From Actinomycetota bacterium (GTDB lineage Bacteria > Actinomycetota > UBA4738 > HRBIN12), in assembly GCA_035697485.1 (NCBI GenBank), contig DASSCU010000056.1:62001-126000 (forward strand): a stretch of DNA of 64,000 nt, in the 5' to 3' direction. This document shows, piece by piece, positions 6,441 through 15,416 of this stretch (the stretch's first letter is position 1; the number at the start of each line of letters is the position of its first letter). The notes under the pieces were generated by a model that was not told the DNA's origin, ran no database searches, and saw only the letters and a program-made list of their open reading frames with translations. A program made the translations under genes and the position numbers.

Positions 6441-8060
6441 ATGGATCCCGAGGTCGTCGAAGAAGCCGTCGAGGTCGCCGAGGCGACCGAGCCGGTCGCC
6501 GTCGGCCCGAAGGGTTCCGATCAGCGGGTCATCCTCGGCAACACGGGTCAGAACGTGCTCGGCCTCGCGATCGGTGCGGTCGCGACGTTCGCCGCCCAGG
6601 TGATCATGACCCAGCGCCTCGGCGACCGCGCCTACGGCGTGGTCACCCTCACCACGCAGTTCGCGTTCATCGCCGCGGCCTTGACTCGCTTCGGCATGGA
6701 CGTCGCGAACGTGCGCCTGGTGGCGATCCTCGTCGGCCGCGGCGAGGCGGCGCGCAGCCGTGCGCTCGTGCGCCGAGCGGGCGTGATCGCGGCCGCCTTC
6801 TCCGTGCCGTTCGGCGTGGTGGCGTGGGCGCTCGCGCCGTGGCTCGCCGAGACCTTCTTCAGCGGCAACGACGCCGCCGTGCCTGCGTTCCGCGCGGCGG
6901 CGGTGACCGTGCCGTTCGCCGCCCTCGCCTTCACGTACATGGGTGCCACGCGCGGCCTGAAGATCATGCGCTACACGCTCTACTCGCAGTGGACCGCCCA
7001 ACCGATCGGCTGGATCGTCTTCACGGTCGGGTTCTGGGCGGTCTGGGCGGCGACGGCGGGCGCTGCCGGTTGGGCGTTCGCGGCGTCGTGGGCCCTCGCG
7101 CTCGCGATCGCCGTGTACGGGTGGCAGAAGGAGGAGCGCCGCTTCCCCCACGAGGTCACAGGCGAGGGCATCCCCGAGGAACGCACCGGCCCGCTGCTGC
7201 GCTTCGGTGCCCTTCGCGCCCCCGCCACGCTCTTCTCCCAGCTGATCTTCTGGACCGACCTGTTCGTGCTGTCACTGCTCTCGAGCGGCCAGGGCGCGGG
7301 GGCCGAGGGGCAGGTCGGGGTCTACAGCGCCGTGCTGCGCGCCGGGCAGGCGCTGTTCCTGTTCCTCACGAGCGTCTCGCTCACGTTCAGCCCCTTCGTG
7401 GCCGACCTGCACCACCGAGGGGAGCGCTCGAAGCTCGATGAGCTCTACAAGCAGGTCACGCGGTGGACGCTCGCCGCGACGATCCCGGTGCTGCTCGTGC
7501 TCGCGATCATGCCCGGCCCCGTGCTGCGCATCTTCGGCGCCGAGTTCGTGCAGGGGCAGACGGCTCTGCGCATCCTGATCGTCGGCATGATCGTGCCGGT
7601 CATGGTGGGCACGGTCGGGTTCATCCTGATCATGGCCGGGCGCACCGGCTGGGACCTGCTCGTCTACATCGGCGGGTTCGCGATCGACGTGGCCCTCGCC
7701 CTCGCCCTCGCGCGTCCTGAGGTGCTCGGCATCGAGGGCGCCGCGATCGCGCAGGCGGCCACGCTCACGTTCAGCGCGATCGCACGGCTGCTGTTGGTGC
7801 GTCGGTTCCTGCGGATCTGGCCCTTCGATCGGTCCTACCTGCGGTTGGTGGGGCCCACCGTGATCGGCGGCCTGGTGACGGCCGCCGCACACGCCGTGCT
7901 GCCCGAGGCTCAATGGCTCGTGAACCTGCTGCTTTCGGCAGCGTTCGGCACCGGGGCATATGCGATCGCGCTGCTCGCGATCGGGCTGAAGCCCAACGAG
8001 CGGACGACGGCGCTGCGCCTGGCCGGCAGGGTCGTCGGCAAGGGGGATGCCGCGGCCTGA
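6441..8060 (+). CDS. MOP-superfamily polysaccharide/lipid flippase
   Basis: A 539-residue membrane protein with about 14 helices, the size and pattern of Wzx/MurJ-like flippases. Recognisable features are the first helix pair (NVLGLAIGAVATFAAQVIMT, RLGDRAYGVVTL) and the repeated half starting near LFSQLIFWTDLFVLSLLSS. It would flip a lipid-linked glycan or other polar lipid across the cytoplasmic membrane. No glycosyltransferase or polysaccharide genes are adjacent, so the substrate is open. The ATG at 6441 precedes an acidic 25-residue leader; the upstream extension of the frame overlaps the divergent promoter and is rejected. A hairpin terminator follows. Confidence 0.8.
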   Translation: MDPEVVEEAVEVAEATEPVAVGPKGSDQRVILGNTGQNVLGLAIGAVATFAAQVIMTQRLGDRAYGVVTLTTQFAFIAAALTRFGMDVANVRLVAILVGRGEAARSRALVRRAGVIAAAFSVPFGVVAWALAPWLAETFFSGNDAAVPAFRAAAVTVPFAALAFTYMGATRGLKIMRYTLYSQWTAQPIGWIVFTVGFWAVWAATAGAAGWAFAASWALALAIAVYGWQKEERRFPHEVTGEGIPEERTGPLLRFGALRAPATLFSQLIFWTDLFVLSLLSSGQGAGAEGQVGVYSAVLRAGQALFLFLTSVSLTFSPFVADLHHRGERSKLDELYKQVTRWTLAATIPVLLVLAIMPGPVLRIFGAEFVQGQTALRILIVGMIVPVMVGTVGFILIMAGRTGWDLLVYIGGFAIDVALALALARPEVLGIEGAAIAQAATLTFSAIARLLLVRRFLRIWPFDRSYLRLVGPTVIGGLVTAAAHAVLPEAQWLVNLLLSAAFGTGAYAIALLAIGLKPNERTTALRLAGRVVGKGDAAA

Positions 8061-8086
8061 AGAGTGCGTTTGCGCGCCGACGTGGG

Positions 8087-8113
8087 GCGGGCGCATGATG
8101 CACATGCGCCCGC
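8087..8113 (+). terminator. Hairpin terminator after the flippase
   Basis: GCGGGCGCATG (8087-8097) pairs perfectly with CATGCGCCCGC (8103-8113) around a 5-nt loop, 27 bp after the flippase stop. No T-run follows, as is usual in high-GC actinobacteria. Confidence 0.65.
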
Positions 8114-8229
8114 ACCCGACCGCTCGTCGAGAGGTGCGAACTGCGACCGATCACCGTGCCCGTCCGCGGACCTCCTCTTGAGCCTGTCGTCCTCGTTCCG
8201 GGCAGTGACGAGACGATCGGAGGATCTCC

Positions 8230-8547
8230 GTGTATCGCCATCGACAGCTCCTCACGGTGAAGGACATCGACGGTTGGAACGAGATCGTCGCCATCACCGA
8301 CGACGTGAACACGCTCTGCGCCGAGCGCGGATGGACGCAGGGCAGATTGATGACGCGCGCGTTCGGCACGTTCAACGAGATGTGCCTGGAGATCGACTTC
8401 CCCGACCTCGCGACCTTCGAGCGTGAGATGAAGGAGTGGTTCTCCGACCCGGATGCGGGAACGTTGATGCGCCGGCTCGACGCCGTGCCGAGGCGCGACA
8501 CGGGCTACGACGAGCTGTGGATGGAGGCTGAGCCGGTCAACGCGTGA
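8230..8547 (+). CDS. Small conserved-looking protein, possible dimeric alpha/beta barrel
   Basis: A 105-residue soluble protein from the GTG at 8230, preceded by GGAGG at a good distance. No signal peptide or membrane helix. The sequence starts with a beta-strand-like RHRQLLTVKDI and has an amphipathic helix (GWNEIVAITDDVNTLCAERG) and a TFEREMKEWFSD helix, a pattern like NIPSNAP/ABM-type ferredoxin-like folds. I do not recognise a precise family. It stands alone between two hairpin terminators. Confidence 0.65.
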   Translation: MYRHRQLLTVKDIDGWNEIVAITDDVNTLCAERGWTQGRLMTRAFGTFNEMCLEIDFPDLATFEREMKEWFSDPDAGTLMRRLDAVPRRDTGYDELWMEAEPVNA

Positions 8548-8561
8548 ACGGGAAGTGGGTT

Positions 8562-8600
8562 CCCGGTCGTGGGTGGTCCCCCCGACGACCCACGACCGGG
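8562..8600 (+). terminator. Hairpin terminator after the small protein
   Basis: CCCGGTCGTGGGT (8562-8574) pairs perfectly with ACCCACGACCGGG (8588-8600), loop 13 nt, 14 bp past the stop codon. Confidence 0.7.
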
Positions 8601-8867
8601 ACGGGTGGAGCCCGACGACCGGCCGGGCGGCGGTGAGCGTTTCCGACCTCCGCCGCACGACCGTGGCCGGGAGCAGATCCCGCGCCGTCGAGCCCCGCGG
8701 CCATCCGGCGCTCGAGCCCACGACGCGCGTGTAGGCGGCCGCGACGGGGTGGGCGAGCACAGCGGCTGGCCACTGCAGGTCCGGACGCGCAGGCTACGCC
8801 CGAGAGGGCTTGAGGGCGATACCGCAGAATCGCTAGGCCGCAGCGCCGATGTGTGCCGCTGACCGGC
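8601..8867. other. Gene-free stretch
   Basis: Between the terminator and the stop of the minus-strand nucleotide-binding protein I see no convincing gene, RNA or repeat. Open frames here are Arg/Pro-rich and have no ribosome binding site or recognisable motif. Confidence 0.4.
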
Positions 8868-9344
8868 TCAGCTCCCGAGCGCCGCGCGGACCGCGTCGGC
8901 CGCGGTCTCGGCACGAACGAGCGGGTCGGCCTCCATGTCGTCGCGCCGCAGGTCCCAGGTGCCGAGTCCCACGACGCGCTTGCCCATCTTCAGGGCGAGC
9001 GCCACCTCGCTCAGCGTGCCGAACTCGCCGCCGACGGCGATCACCGCGTCGGCGCTCCGCGCGACCAGGACGTTGCGACCCTCACCGAACCCGGTGGTCA
9101 CGGCGACGGTGAGGTGCGGGCTCGCGCCGCCGCGATCGTTGCCCGGCAGGATGCCGACCGAGGTGCCGCCCTCGGCCGCCGCTCCCGCGGCGGCGGCGTT
9201 CATCACGCCGCCGAGTCCGCCGCAGACGAGCACGGCCCCGGCGCGCGCGAGCCGTCGCCCCACGTCCTCGGCCATCGCGAGCTCCCACTCGGTGGCGTCG
9301 CTCGCGCCGATCACCGCGACGTAAGGGGCTTCCCGTTGGGCCAT
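8868..9344 (-). CDS. TIGR00725/LOG-like Rossmann protein
   Basis: A 158-residue cytoplasmic protein of the lysine-decarboxylase-like (LOG/DprA-related) fold. It opens with VAVIGASDATEWELAMAEDV, has the glycine-rich VLVCGGLGGVMNAAAAGA, then GILPGNDRGGASPHL, and the characteristic AVGGEFGTLSEVALALKMGK. Related LOG proteins are nucleoside monophosphate phosphoribohydrolases and carry PGGxGT; here the equivalent loop is GGEFGT, typical of the TIGR00725 branch, whose activity is not established. The start is the ATG at 9344, with a GATACT hexamer 7 nt before it. Confidence 0.8.
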   Translation of the reverse strand: MAQREAPYVAVIGASDATEWELAMAEDVGRRLARAGAVLVCGGLGGVMNAAAAGAAAEGGTSVGILPGNDRGGASPHLTVAVTTGFGEGRNVLVARSADAVIAVGGEFGTLSEVALALKMGKRVVGLGTWDLRRDDMEADPLVRAETAADAVRAALGS

Positions 9345-9447
9345 GCCGGTGAGTATCGCAGGGCGGGGCCCGTGGCCCTGCCACGTCGATGGTCGAGGGC
9401 GGTCGTCACAGGGCCGCCACACCCCCACTGTTAGACTGCCGCGCTCG

Positions 9448-9921
9448 ATGGGCCTCCCAACTCGCTCCTGCCTCAGCGCGTCGTTCGGTGTGTTGCTGGG
9501 CCTCGCACTGCTCACGCTCTCGCTCGCCGCATGCACTGAAGACGGGGACCCGCCCGCGGGCGCCGAGGAGTCGCCACAGACGTCGCCGCCGCCCGTCACG
9601 AGCACCGATTCCTACGTCTTCACCGATGCCGCCGGCATCGAGGCCCGACTCACGATCGACGGCGAGGGCGCGATGCTCACGGTCGAGAACGACACCGGGG
9701 CGGCGCTGCCGCGGCCCGGCGTATACGTGCTCGACGCCCGCGACGGCGCCCGCGTCGATTGGATCGTGGTCGACCCCGCAAGCGCCCCGGAAGGGGAGAG
9801 CGAGTGGCAGGTGGAGCGTGCGGCCGTGCCCGAGCCCAAGCACATCGGCCTCGTCGTGTTGCTGTTCGGCGGCGAGGACTACGGTGCGTTCGTTCCGCCG
9901 CAGCCGGGGGCCGCCGCGTGA
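9448..9921 (+). CDS. Lipoprotein of unknown function
   Basis: A 157-residue exported lipoprotein: charged start, hydrophobic LLGLALLTLSLAAC with a lipobox Cys near residue 29, then a Pro/Ser/Thr-rich linker of about 25 residues and a small beta-rich domain (FTDAAGIEARLTIDGEGAML onwards). Its stop overlaps the GTG start of the phosphodiesterase-like protein, so the two are co-translated and the lipoprotein probably acts with it at the outer face of the membrane. A TAGACT hexamer at 9432-9437 may be the -10. Function not recognised. Confidence 0.7.
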   Translation: MGLPTRSCLSASFGVLLGLALLTLSLAACTEDGDPPAGAEESPQTSPPPVTSTDSYVFTDAAGIEARLTIDGEGAMLTVENDTGAALPRPGVYVLDARDGARVDWIVVDPASAPEGESEWQVERAAVPEPKHIGLVVLLFGGEDYGAFVPPQPGAAA

Positions 9922-11639
9922 GGACTCGTCGCTCGCTCGCCGGTCCGATCGCGGCGCTCGCTCTCGGTGGTGCGTTCGTGCTGGCGCCCGGCACGGGCGC
10001 GACGGCGCCGGCGGCGACGGGGCTCTCGCAGACCCAGGCGATGCGGGCCCAGCTCGCAGCGACCGCCTGCGAGGTCCCGACGAAGCTGCTCGTGCGGGGC
10101 TGGCGCGGCCATCGCGCCGACCGAAGCGGCGACATCGACATCATCCCCCAGGAACCCGACTTCGTCGGCACGGGAGGACTGCCGCACTCCGGCCCGTGGG
10201 ACTACGTCGGACAGGTGCCGCTGTTGCTCTACGGTCCGGGCCACATCCAGGCCCGAGGCGAGGTCGACCGCGTCGTCACGCTCGCCGACATCGCGCCCAC
10301 CCAGGGCGAACTGGTCGACTTCCCGTTCGACGCGCCCGACGGCGCACCGCTCTCCGAAGCGCTCGTGCCCGGCGCGGACCCGCCGAAGGTGGTCGTCGTG
10401 GTGGTCTGGGACGGCGCCGGCCGATTCGTGCTCGACGAGTGGCCGAAGTCCTGGCCGAACCTTCAGGGCCTGATCGACGAGGGCACGTGGTACGAGGAGG
10501 CCGAGGTGGGGTCGTCGCCCCCCAGCACGGCACAGATCCACGCGACGATCGGCACCGGGGCGTTCTCCCGCAACCACGGGCTCGTCGCCCACCAGCTGCG
10601 CATCGGTGACCGGCTCACCGATCCGTGGGAAGCCGGCCCACGCTACCTCGTGGCCGCCACGTTCGCCGATCTCTACGACCGCGCGATGGGCAACCGTCCG
10701 GTCGTCGGGGCTCTCGCGACGGTGGCGATCCACCTCGGCATGATGGGCCACGGCTCGCTGTGGGGGGGCGGCGACCAGGACATCGCGGTGCTGCGCGAGC
10801 GGGAGGGGGCGGCGACCCTCGGCGCCGAGGGCATCTCGTGGAACCTCACCAGCAACGTCGCCCCCTACTACCGCATGCTGCCGTACGTGAACGACCTGCC
10901 GCCGATCACCGAGTACTTCGACGAGGTCGATCTGCAGGACGGGGAGGACGACGGCATGTGGCACGAACTCGCTCTCGACGGGGCCCGCGCCGAGGAGGCG
11001 TTGAAGACGCCGGCCCGCATCCCGTGGCAGACGAGGCTGATCGACGAGGTCGTGCAGCGGGAAGGATTCGGCGCCGACGGCGTGCCCGACCTGCTCTACA
11101 TCAATTACAAGCTGATCGACGAGATCGGACACCTCTATTCGATGAACGCCGTCGAGATGCGCGATTCGGTGCAGGCGCAGGACGCCGGCCTGCCGAACCT
11201 GATCGATCTGTTGAACGAGCACGTCGGCGAGGGCGAGTGGGTGATGATGCTCACCGCCGACCACGGCCACACCCCCGACCCCGCGGTGAGCGGCGCGTCC
11301 GTGATCTCGCCGACCAGCGTCGCGAACCTGATCCAGGAGCGTTTCGACACCGACGGCGACGACGTGCGGATCGTGGAGTTCACGCAACCGACCCACATCT
11401 TCATCGACCTCGACGAGATGGAGCAGAACGGCACCACGCTCGAGGAGATCTCGGGGTTCCTGCTCACGGCCACGAAGGGCGACGTGCAGGGCGGGCAATA
11501 CCCGGTCGCACCGACGGTGGCCGACGAGCCCGCGTTCATCGCCGCGTTCCCATCGGAGATGCTCGACACCCTGCCGTGCCTGGCCGGAAGGCTGCCCGAC
11601 CACGGCAGCAAGGACGCCGCCCCCGTCGATCAGGGGTAG
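9918..11639 (+). CDS. Secreted alkaline-phosphatase-superfamily phosphodiesterase
   Basis: A 573-residue exported metallohydrolase (signal peptide to about residue 30). The fold of type I phosphodiesterase/nucleotide pyrophosphatases is shown by VVVVVVWDGAGRF (first metal Asp), a nucleophile region SSPPSTAQIHATIGTGAFSR, YKLIDEIGHLY (Asp and His metal ligands) and MLTADHGHTPD (Asp-His pair). About 130 residues stand before the first metal motif, and they contain a second phosphatase-like fragment (SGDIDIIPQEPDF, LLYGPGHIQ) that resembles the C-terminal half of the same fold. Overlaps the upstream lipoprotein gene by 4 bp and the convergent phosphoesterase gene by 10 bp. Substrate unknown. Confidence 0.75.
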   Translation: MRTRRSLAGPIAALALGGAFVLAPGTGATAPAATGLSQTQAMRAQLAATACEVPTKLLVRGWRGHRADRSGDIDIIPQEPDFVGTGGLPHSGPWDYVGQVPLLLYGPGHIQARGEVDRVVTLADIAPTQGELVDFPFDAPDGAPLSEALVPGADPPKVVVVVVWDGAGRFVLDEWPKSWPNLQGLIDEGTWYEEAEVGSSPPSTAQIHATIGTGAFSRNHGLVAHQLRIGDRLTDPWEAGPRYLVAATFADLYDRAMGNRPVVGALATVAIHLGMMGHGSLWGGGDQDIAVLREREGAATLGAEGISWNLTSNVAPYYRMLPYVNDLPPITEYFDEVDLQDGEDDGMWHELALDGARAEEALKTPARIPWQTRLIDEVVQREGFGADGVPDLLYINYKLIDEIGHLYSMNAVEMRDSVQAQDAGLPNLIDLLNEHVGEGEWVMMLTADHGHTPDPAVSGASVISPTSVANLIQERFDTDGDDVRIVEFTQPTHIFIDLDEMEQNGTTLEEISGFLLTATKGDVQGGQYPVAPTVADEPAFIAAFPSEMLDTLPCLAGRLPDHGSKDAAPVDQG

Positions 11640-13024
11640 CGGATCTTCGGGTCCTCGGGGTCGAGCGACGCCGGCCACCCCGGGAACGTCTCCGGCCAGT
11701 CCCAGAAGTCGTTCGTGGCGCGTACGTGGCGTCCGGGCGAGGGCGGCCGCGGCCTGCGGTCGAAGTCGAACACGTGCTTGTAGTTGTGCGAGTTCGCGAT
11801 GCGCGGGGTGAGATAGGGCAGGTCCCAGTTGTCGGCGATGAACCGCAGCGGCGAGGAGAACTCCGCGAACGCGTCGTCGATGTAGCCGCGTTTCGCGTAG
11901 GGCGAGATCACCATCATCGGCACGCGGAACCCGAGCTCCACGTCGTCGACCGTCGGCGGCGCCACGTGGTCGTACAGCCCGCCCCACTCGTCCCAGGTGA
12001 TGAAGATCGCGATCGACTCCCACATCGACGACCGCATGAGGCCGTTCACGATGTCGGTGACCCAGTTGTGCGCGTGTCGCGTGCTGAACGGTGGGTGGTC
12101 CGACAGCTGGAAGCGCGGCGTGATCCAAGTGACCGGCGGCAGCGCCTCGGCCTCGATGTCGCGCATGATGTCGTCGACCGGCCAGATGTGTCGCTGCCAC
12201 AGCTCGTCGTCGTGGAAGATGTCCTCGATCGACGAGTACGCCTGCCAGATGTAGCCGGCCTGATACGGATCGGCCGAGTAGTAGGCCCAGTCGATGTCGC
12301 GCTTCGACAGCTGGTGGCCGACCGTCTTCATGTCGAAGCATGTGGAGTGCCGGTCGAGGTTACCCCGCGCGTCCTCGACGTAGACGAAGACTTCGTCGCC
12401 GTATGCGTCGCACCCCCAGCTCTTGAACGCGCGACCGTCGTTCAGCTGCTTCACCTTGATGTTCTCGGGGTTGTTGATCGCCCCGCCGGCCTGGCCGGCG
12501 ATCATGTACAGGTGGTTCGGGTACGACGGGCCCGCCACCGACGCGAAGAAGTTGTCACAGAGCACGTACTCGTCGGCCCACTGGAAGTAGCTCGGCACGT
12601 CGGGACGGTCGAACTGCGAGTAGGCGAAGGAGGGTCCGTACTCCCCGATCGCGAACCCGTCCATCTTCCCGTCGTTGTGCATCGCGTGCCACGACGCCGT
12701 GTCGTGGGGAAGATCGCCCGGGAGCCACTCAGGGCAGTGCCGCAGCCTGACCTCCTCGCCCCACCGCATGCCGGTGCGCGTGCCAGCGGCGCCCGGGTAC
12801 CGCCCGAAGATGTTGTCGAAGCTGCGGTTCTCGAGCATCAGGTACACGACGCGGTCGATCGGCCAGCGCGTGGCGAGCTTCTCCGGCGGCATCGGGCTGA
12901 ACGTCGGCCTCGGCTCGGGGCTCGTCGACAGACGGTCGCCGATGCACGAGGTCACGAGGAACCCGGCCGCGGCCGCGGCGGATCGGCTCATGAACTGACG
13001 GCGGGTGAGTCGGTGCGGGTACAC
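11630..13024 (-). CDS. Tat-exported phosphoesterase (phospholipase C / AcpA family)
   Basis: A 464-residue enzyme of the Phosphoesterase family (PF04185). The N-terminus has a twin-arginine signal (LTRRQFMSRSAAAAAGFL) followed by a Cys (TSCIGD) that may be lipidated. Motifs of the family: YLMLENRSFDNIFGRYPG (first metal site), SVAGPSYPNHLYMIAG (nucleophile region) and FITWDEWGGLYDHVAPP (metal-binding Asp/Glu/His). Family members hydrolyse phospholipids or phosphomonoesters outside the cell. The GTG at 13024 has a TAGCCT hexamer 11 nt upstream. It is convergent with the other exported phosphodiesterase, and both may serve phosphate scavenging, although no phosphate regulon site was seen. Confidence 0.85.
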   Translation of the reverse strand: MYPHRLTRRQFMSRSAAAAAGFLVTSCIGDRLSTSPEPRPTFSPMPPEKLATRWPIDRVVYLMLENRSFDNIFGRYPGAAGTRTGMRWGEEVRLRHCPEWLPGDLPHDTASWHAMHNDGKMDGFAIGEYGPSFAYSQFDRPDVPSYFQWADEYVLCDNFFASVAGPSYPNHLYMIAGQAGGAINNPENIKVKQLNDGRAFKSWGCDAYGDEVFVYVEDARGNLDRHSTCFDMKTVGHQLSKRDIDWAYYSADPYQAGYIWQAYSSIEDIFHDDELWQRHIWPVDDIMRDIEAEALPPVTWITPRFQLSDHPPFSTRHAHNWVTDIVNGLMRSSMWESIAIFITWDEWGGLYDHVAPPTVDDVELGFRVPMMVISPYAKRGYIDDAFAEFSSPLRFIADNWDLPYLTPRIANSHNYKHVFDFDRRPRPPSPGRHVRATNDFWDWPETFPGWPASLDPEDPKIRYP

Positions 13025-13097
13025 GGGCGCCTCCGAGGCTACCGCAGCCTCGAGCGGGCCCCCTCACCGGAACCTCCGCACCACCGCCGGCACGATG

Positions 13098-15380
13098 CTA
13101 GCCCCAATGCTCCCCGAGGAACGCCGCCAGCAGCGCGACGGCCCCCTGCTTGTCGAGCGGCTCGTTGCCGTTGCCGCACTTCGGGCTCTGGACGCAGCTC
13201 GGGCACCCGTGCGTGCAGGGGCACTGCCTGATCGCCTCGAGCGTCGCCGTCAGCCACCGCTCGCTGGTCGCCGCGCCGCGCTCCGTGATGCCGGCCCCGC
13301 CCGGGTAGCCGTCGTAGATGAAGATCGTAGTGGCGCCGGTGTCGGGGTGCATCGGCGTCGAGACGCCGCCGATGTCCCATCGGTCGCAGGTCGCGACGAG
13401 GGGCAGCAGCCCGATCGCGGCGTGCTCCGCCGCATGGATCGCACCGGCCACGTCGCGTGGGCCGACCCCCGCGCGATCGAGCACCGTCTGGGGGATCGTC
13501 CACCACACCGCCCGGGTCTCGAGCTCGACCGGCGGCAGCGGCAGGGGGAACTCGTCGAGCGTCTCGTTCGTCGAGACCGACTTGCGCACGTAGCTCACGA
13601 CCTGGTTCGTCACCGAGACCGATCCGAAGCATTGGACGACGTCCCCGATGGTTGACTGCGAACGTGTCTCCCCGATCGCGATGTCGGTGACGTCGCGGGC
13701 CTGCGTGTAGAAGTCGGGGTCGGCGTCACGCACGACGGCGATGCGCGAGACGAGGTCGAGCTCCTGCACGAGATACTGCTCCCCGAGGTGCAGGTAGACC
13801 GCGCCCGGGTGCAGGGTGGCGTAGGCGCGGTGCTCGTCGGCGGTACCGAGCAGCTCGCCGGTGCCGTCGATCACGATCGAGTAGACGTGGCCTCCGCCGG
13901 CGCGCACGTCGACCGCCCGATGGGGCTCGTCGCGGCCGCGATCGTGCCAGGCCTCCCGACGCCGGACGAGCTCGCCGCGGCTGGTCATCGCCTCGACCGA
14001 GGCTCGCACCTCACTGGTGTCGCCGAAGAACGCGAGCTCATCGTCGCGCAGCGGCACCTCCCGTGCGGCGCAGCGCAGATGCGGTTCCCGCACGTAGGGA
14101 TTCGTGGGGTCGATCACGGCGGCCTCCGCCGGCTTGTCGAACAGATCCGCCGGATGGTGCACGAGGTACTGGTCGAGCGGGTCGTCCTGAGCCACGAGCA
14201 CCGCGAGCGAGTCGGTGTCGCGCCGTCCGGCTCGTCCGGCCTGCTGCCACATCGCCGCGCGGGTCCCCGGGTACCCGGTGAGCACCGCCGCGTCCAGCGA
14301 CCCGATGTCGATGCCGAGCTCGAGCGCGTTCGTCGAGGCGACCGCCAGCAGCTCGCCGTCGGCGAGCGCCCGCTCGATGCGCCGCCGATCCTCCGCCAGG
14401 TAGCCGGCCCGGTAGCTCGTGATCTTCTCCCGAAGCTGCGCGTCGCCGACCTCGCGCCGCGTCCACTCGGCGAGCAGCTCGGCTGCCCGACGAGATCGGG
14501 TGAAGCCGATCGCGCGGGTCCCGTCCCTCACGAGCTGCCCGAGGAGCCATGCGCTCTCGGCGAGGGCACTCCGGCGCGCACCGGTCTCCTCGTCCGCGAG
14601 CGGCGGGTTCCACAGGGCGAAGCGCTTCTCGCCCGACGGCGAGGCGTCGTCGGTGATCTCGACGACGTCGTCGAGGCCCGTGAGCCGTGTCGCGAGCTCG
14701 CCGGGGTTCCCGACGGTCGCGCTCGCGAGGCACCATCGCGGCGCGCCGCCGTAGTGGGCAACGAGGCGCCGTAGCCGTCGCAGCACCATCGCGACGTGCG
14801 ACCCGAACACGCCCCGGCACACGTGGGCCTCGTCGACGACCACGAGCGACAGCCGCAGGAAGAAGTCCGCCCACCGAGCGTGATCGGCGAGCAGCGAGAG
14901 GTGCAGCATGTCGGGGTTCGTCATCACGAGATTCGCGTTCGCTCGGATCAGCGGGCGTTCCGCCTTCGGCGTATCGCCGTCGTAGACGGCCGCCTTCAGT
15001 TGCGGCAGCTTCAGTGCCCGCACCGCTCGCAGCTGGTCCCGTGCGAGGGCCTTCGTCGGGAACAGGTACAGCGCGGTGGACTTCGGCGTGGTGATCGCGG
15101 TCTCGGCGAACGCCGTGTTGTACACGAGGGTCTTGCCGCTCGCCGTGCCGGTGGCCATCACCACGTCGCGCCCCGCCCGCAGCGCCGTGAGGCCGTCGGA
15201 CTGGTGTGGGTAGAGGCCGCGCACGCCCGTCAGGCCGAGCCTGGTCACGAGCAGCTCGGGCAGGTCGTCGGGGAACGGCTCGACGACCGGGTCGCGGGCG
15301 GGCAGGACCCGCACGTGCACGAGCGAGTCGCCCACGTCGGGATCGGCCTCGAGGTGCCGCAGGAACGCCGAGGGATCCAC
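13098..15380 (-). CDS. mrfA: DEAD/DEAH helicase with DUF1998 (MrfA/YprA-like)
   Basis: A 760-residue ATP-dependent helicase of the kind that repairs mitomycin-type DNA damage in Bacillus. Order of motifs: Q-like region GLYPHQSDGL, Walker A MATGTASGKT, motif Ib region TNPDML, DEAH in VVVDEAHVCRGVFG, SAT motif LASATVGNP, then helicase-C motifs (ATNALELGIDIGSL with S for the first residue, QQAGRAGRRD), and a C-terminal DUF1998 domain with the four-cysteine cluster CPCTHGCPSCVQSPKCGN expected for MrfA. The GTG at 15380 has TAGCCT 6 nt upstream, so translation may be leaderless. Complete; no oddity seen. Confidence 0.88.
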   Translation of the reverse strand: MDPSAFLRHLEADPDVGDSLVHVRVLPARDPVVEPFPDDLPELLVTRLGLTGVRGLYPHQSDGLTALRAGRDVVMATGTASGKTLVYNTAFAETAITTPKSTALYLFPTKALARDQLRAVRALKLPQLKAAVYDGDTPKAERPLIRANANLVMTNPDMLHLSLLADHARWADFFLRLSLVVVDEAHVCRGVFGSHVAMVLRRLRRLVAHYGGAPRWCLASATVGNPGELATRLTGLDDVVEITDDASPSGEKRFALWNPPLADEETGARRSALAESAWLLGQLVRDGTRAIGFTRSRRAAELLAEWTRREVGDAQLREKITSYRAGYLAEDRRRIERALADGELLAVASTNALELGIDIGSLDAAVLTGYPGTRAAMWQQAGRAGRRDTDSLAVLVAQDDPLDQYLVHHPADLFDKPAEAAVIDPTNPYVREPHLRCAAREVPLRDDELAFFGDTSEVRASVEAMTSRGELVRRREAWHDRGRDEPHRAVDVRAGGGHVYSIVIDGTGELLGTADEHRAYATLHPGAVYLHLGEQYLVQELDLVSRIAVVRDADPDFYTQARDVTDIAIGETRSQSTIGDVVQCFGSVSVTNQVVSYVRKSVSTNETLDEFPLPLPPVELETRAVWWTIPQTVLDRAGVGPRDVAGAIHAAEHAAIGLLPLVATCDRWDIGGVSTPMHPDTGATTIFIYDGYPGGAGITERGAATSERWLTATLEAIRQCPCTHGCPSCVQSPKCGNGNEPLDKQGAVALLAAFLGEHWG

Positions 15381-15416
15381 GCCGGAAGGCTACCGGCGGC
15401 GGGCGACGAAGGGCGC

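Noticed and set aside
8601-8867. Minus-strand frames between the small protein and the LOG-like gene
   Set aside because: No ribosome binding site, no motif, Arg/Pro-rich composition; treated as non-coding.
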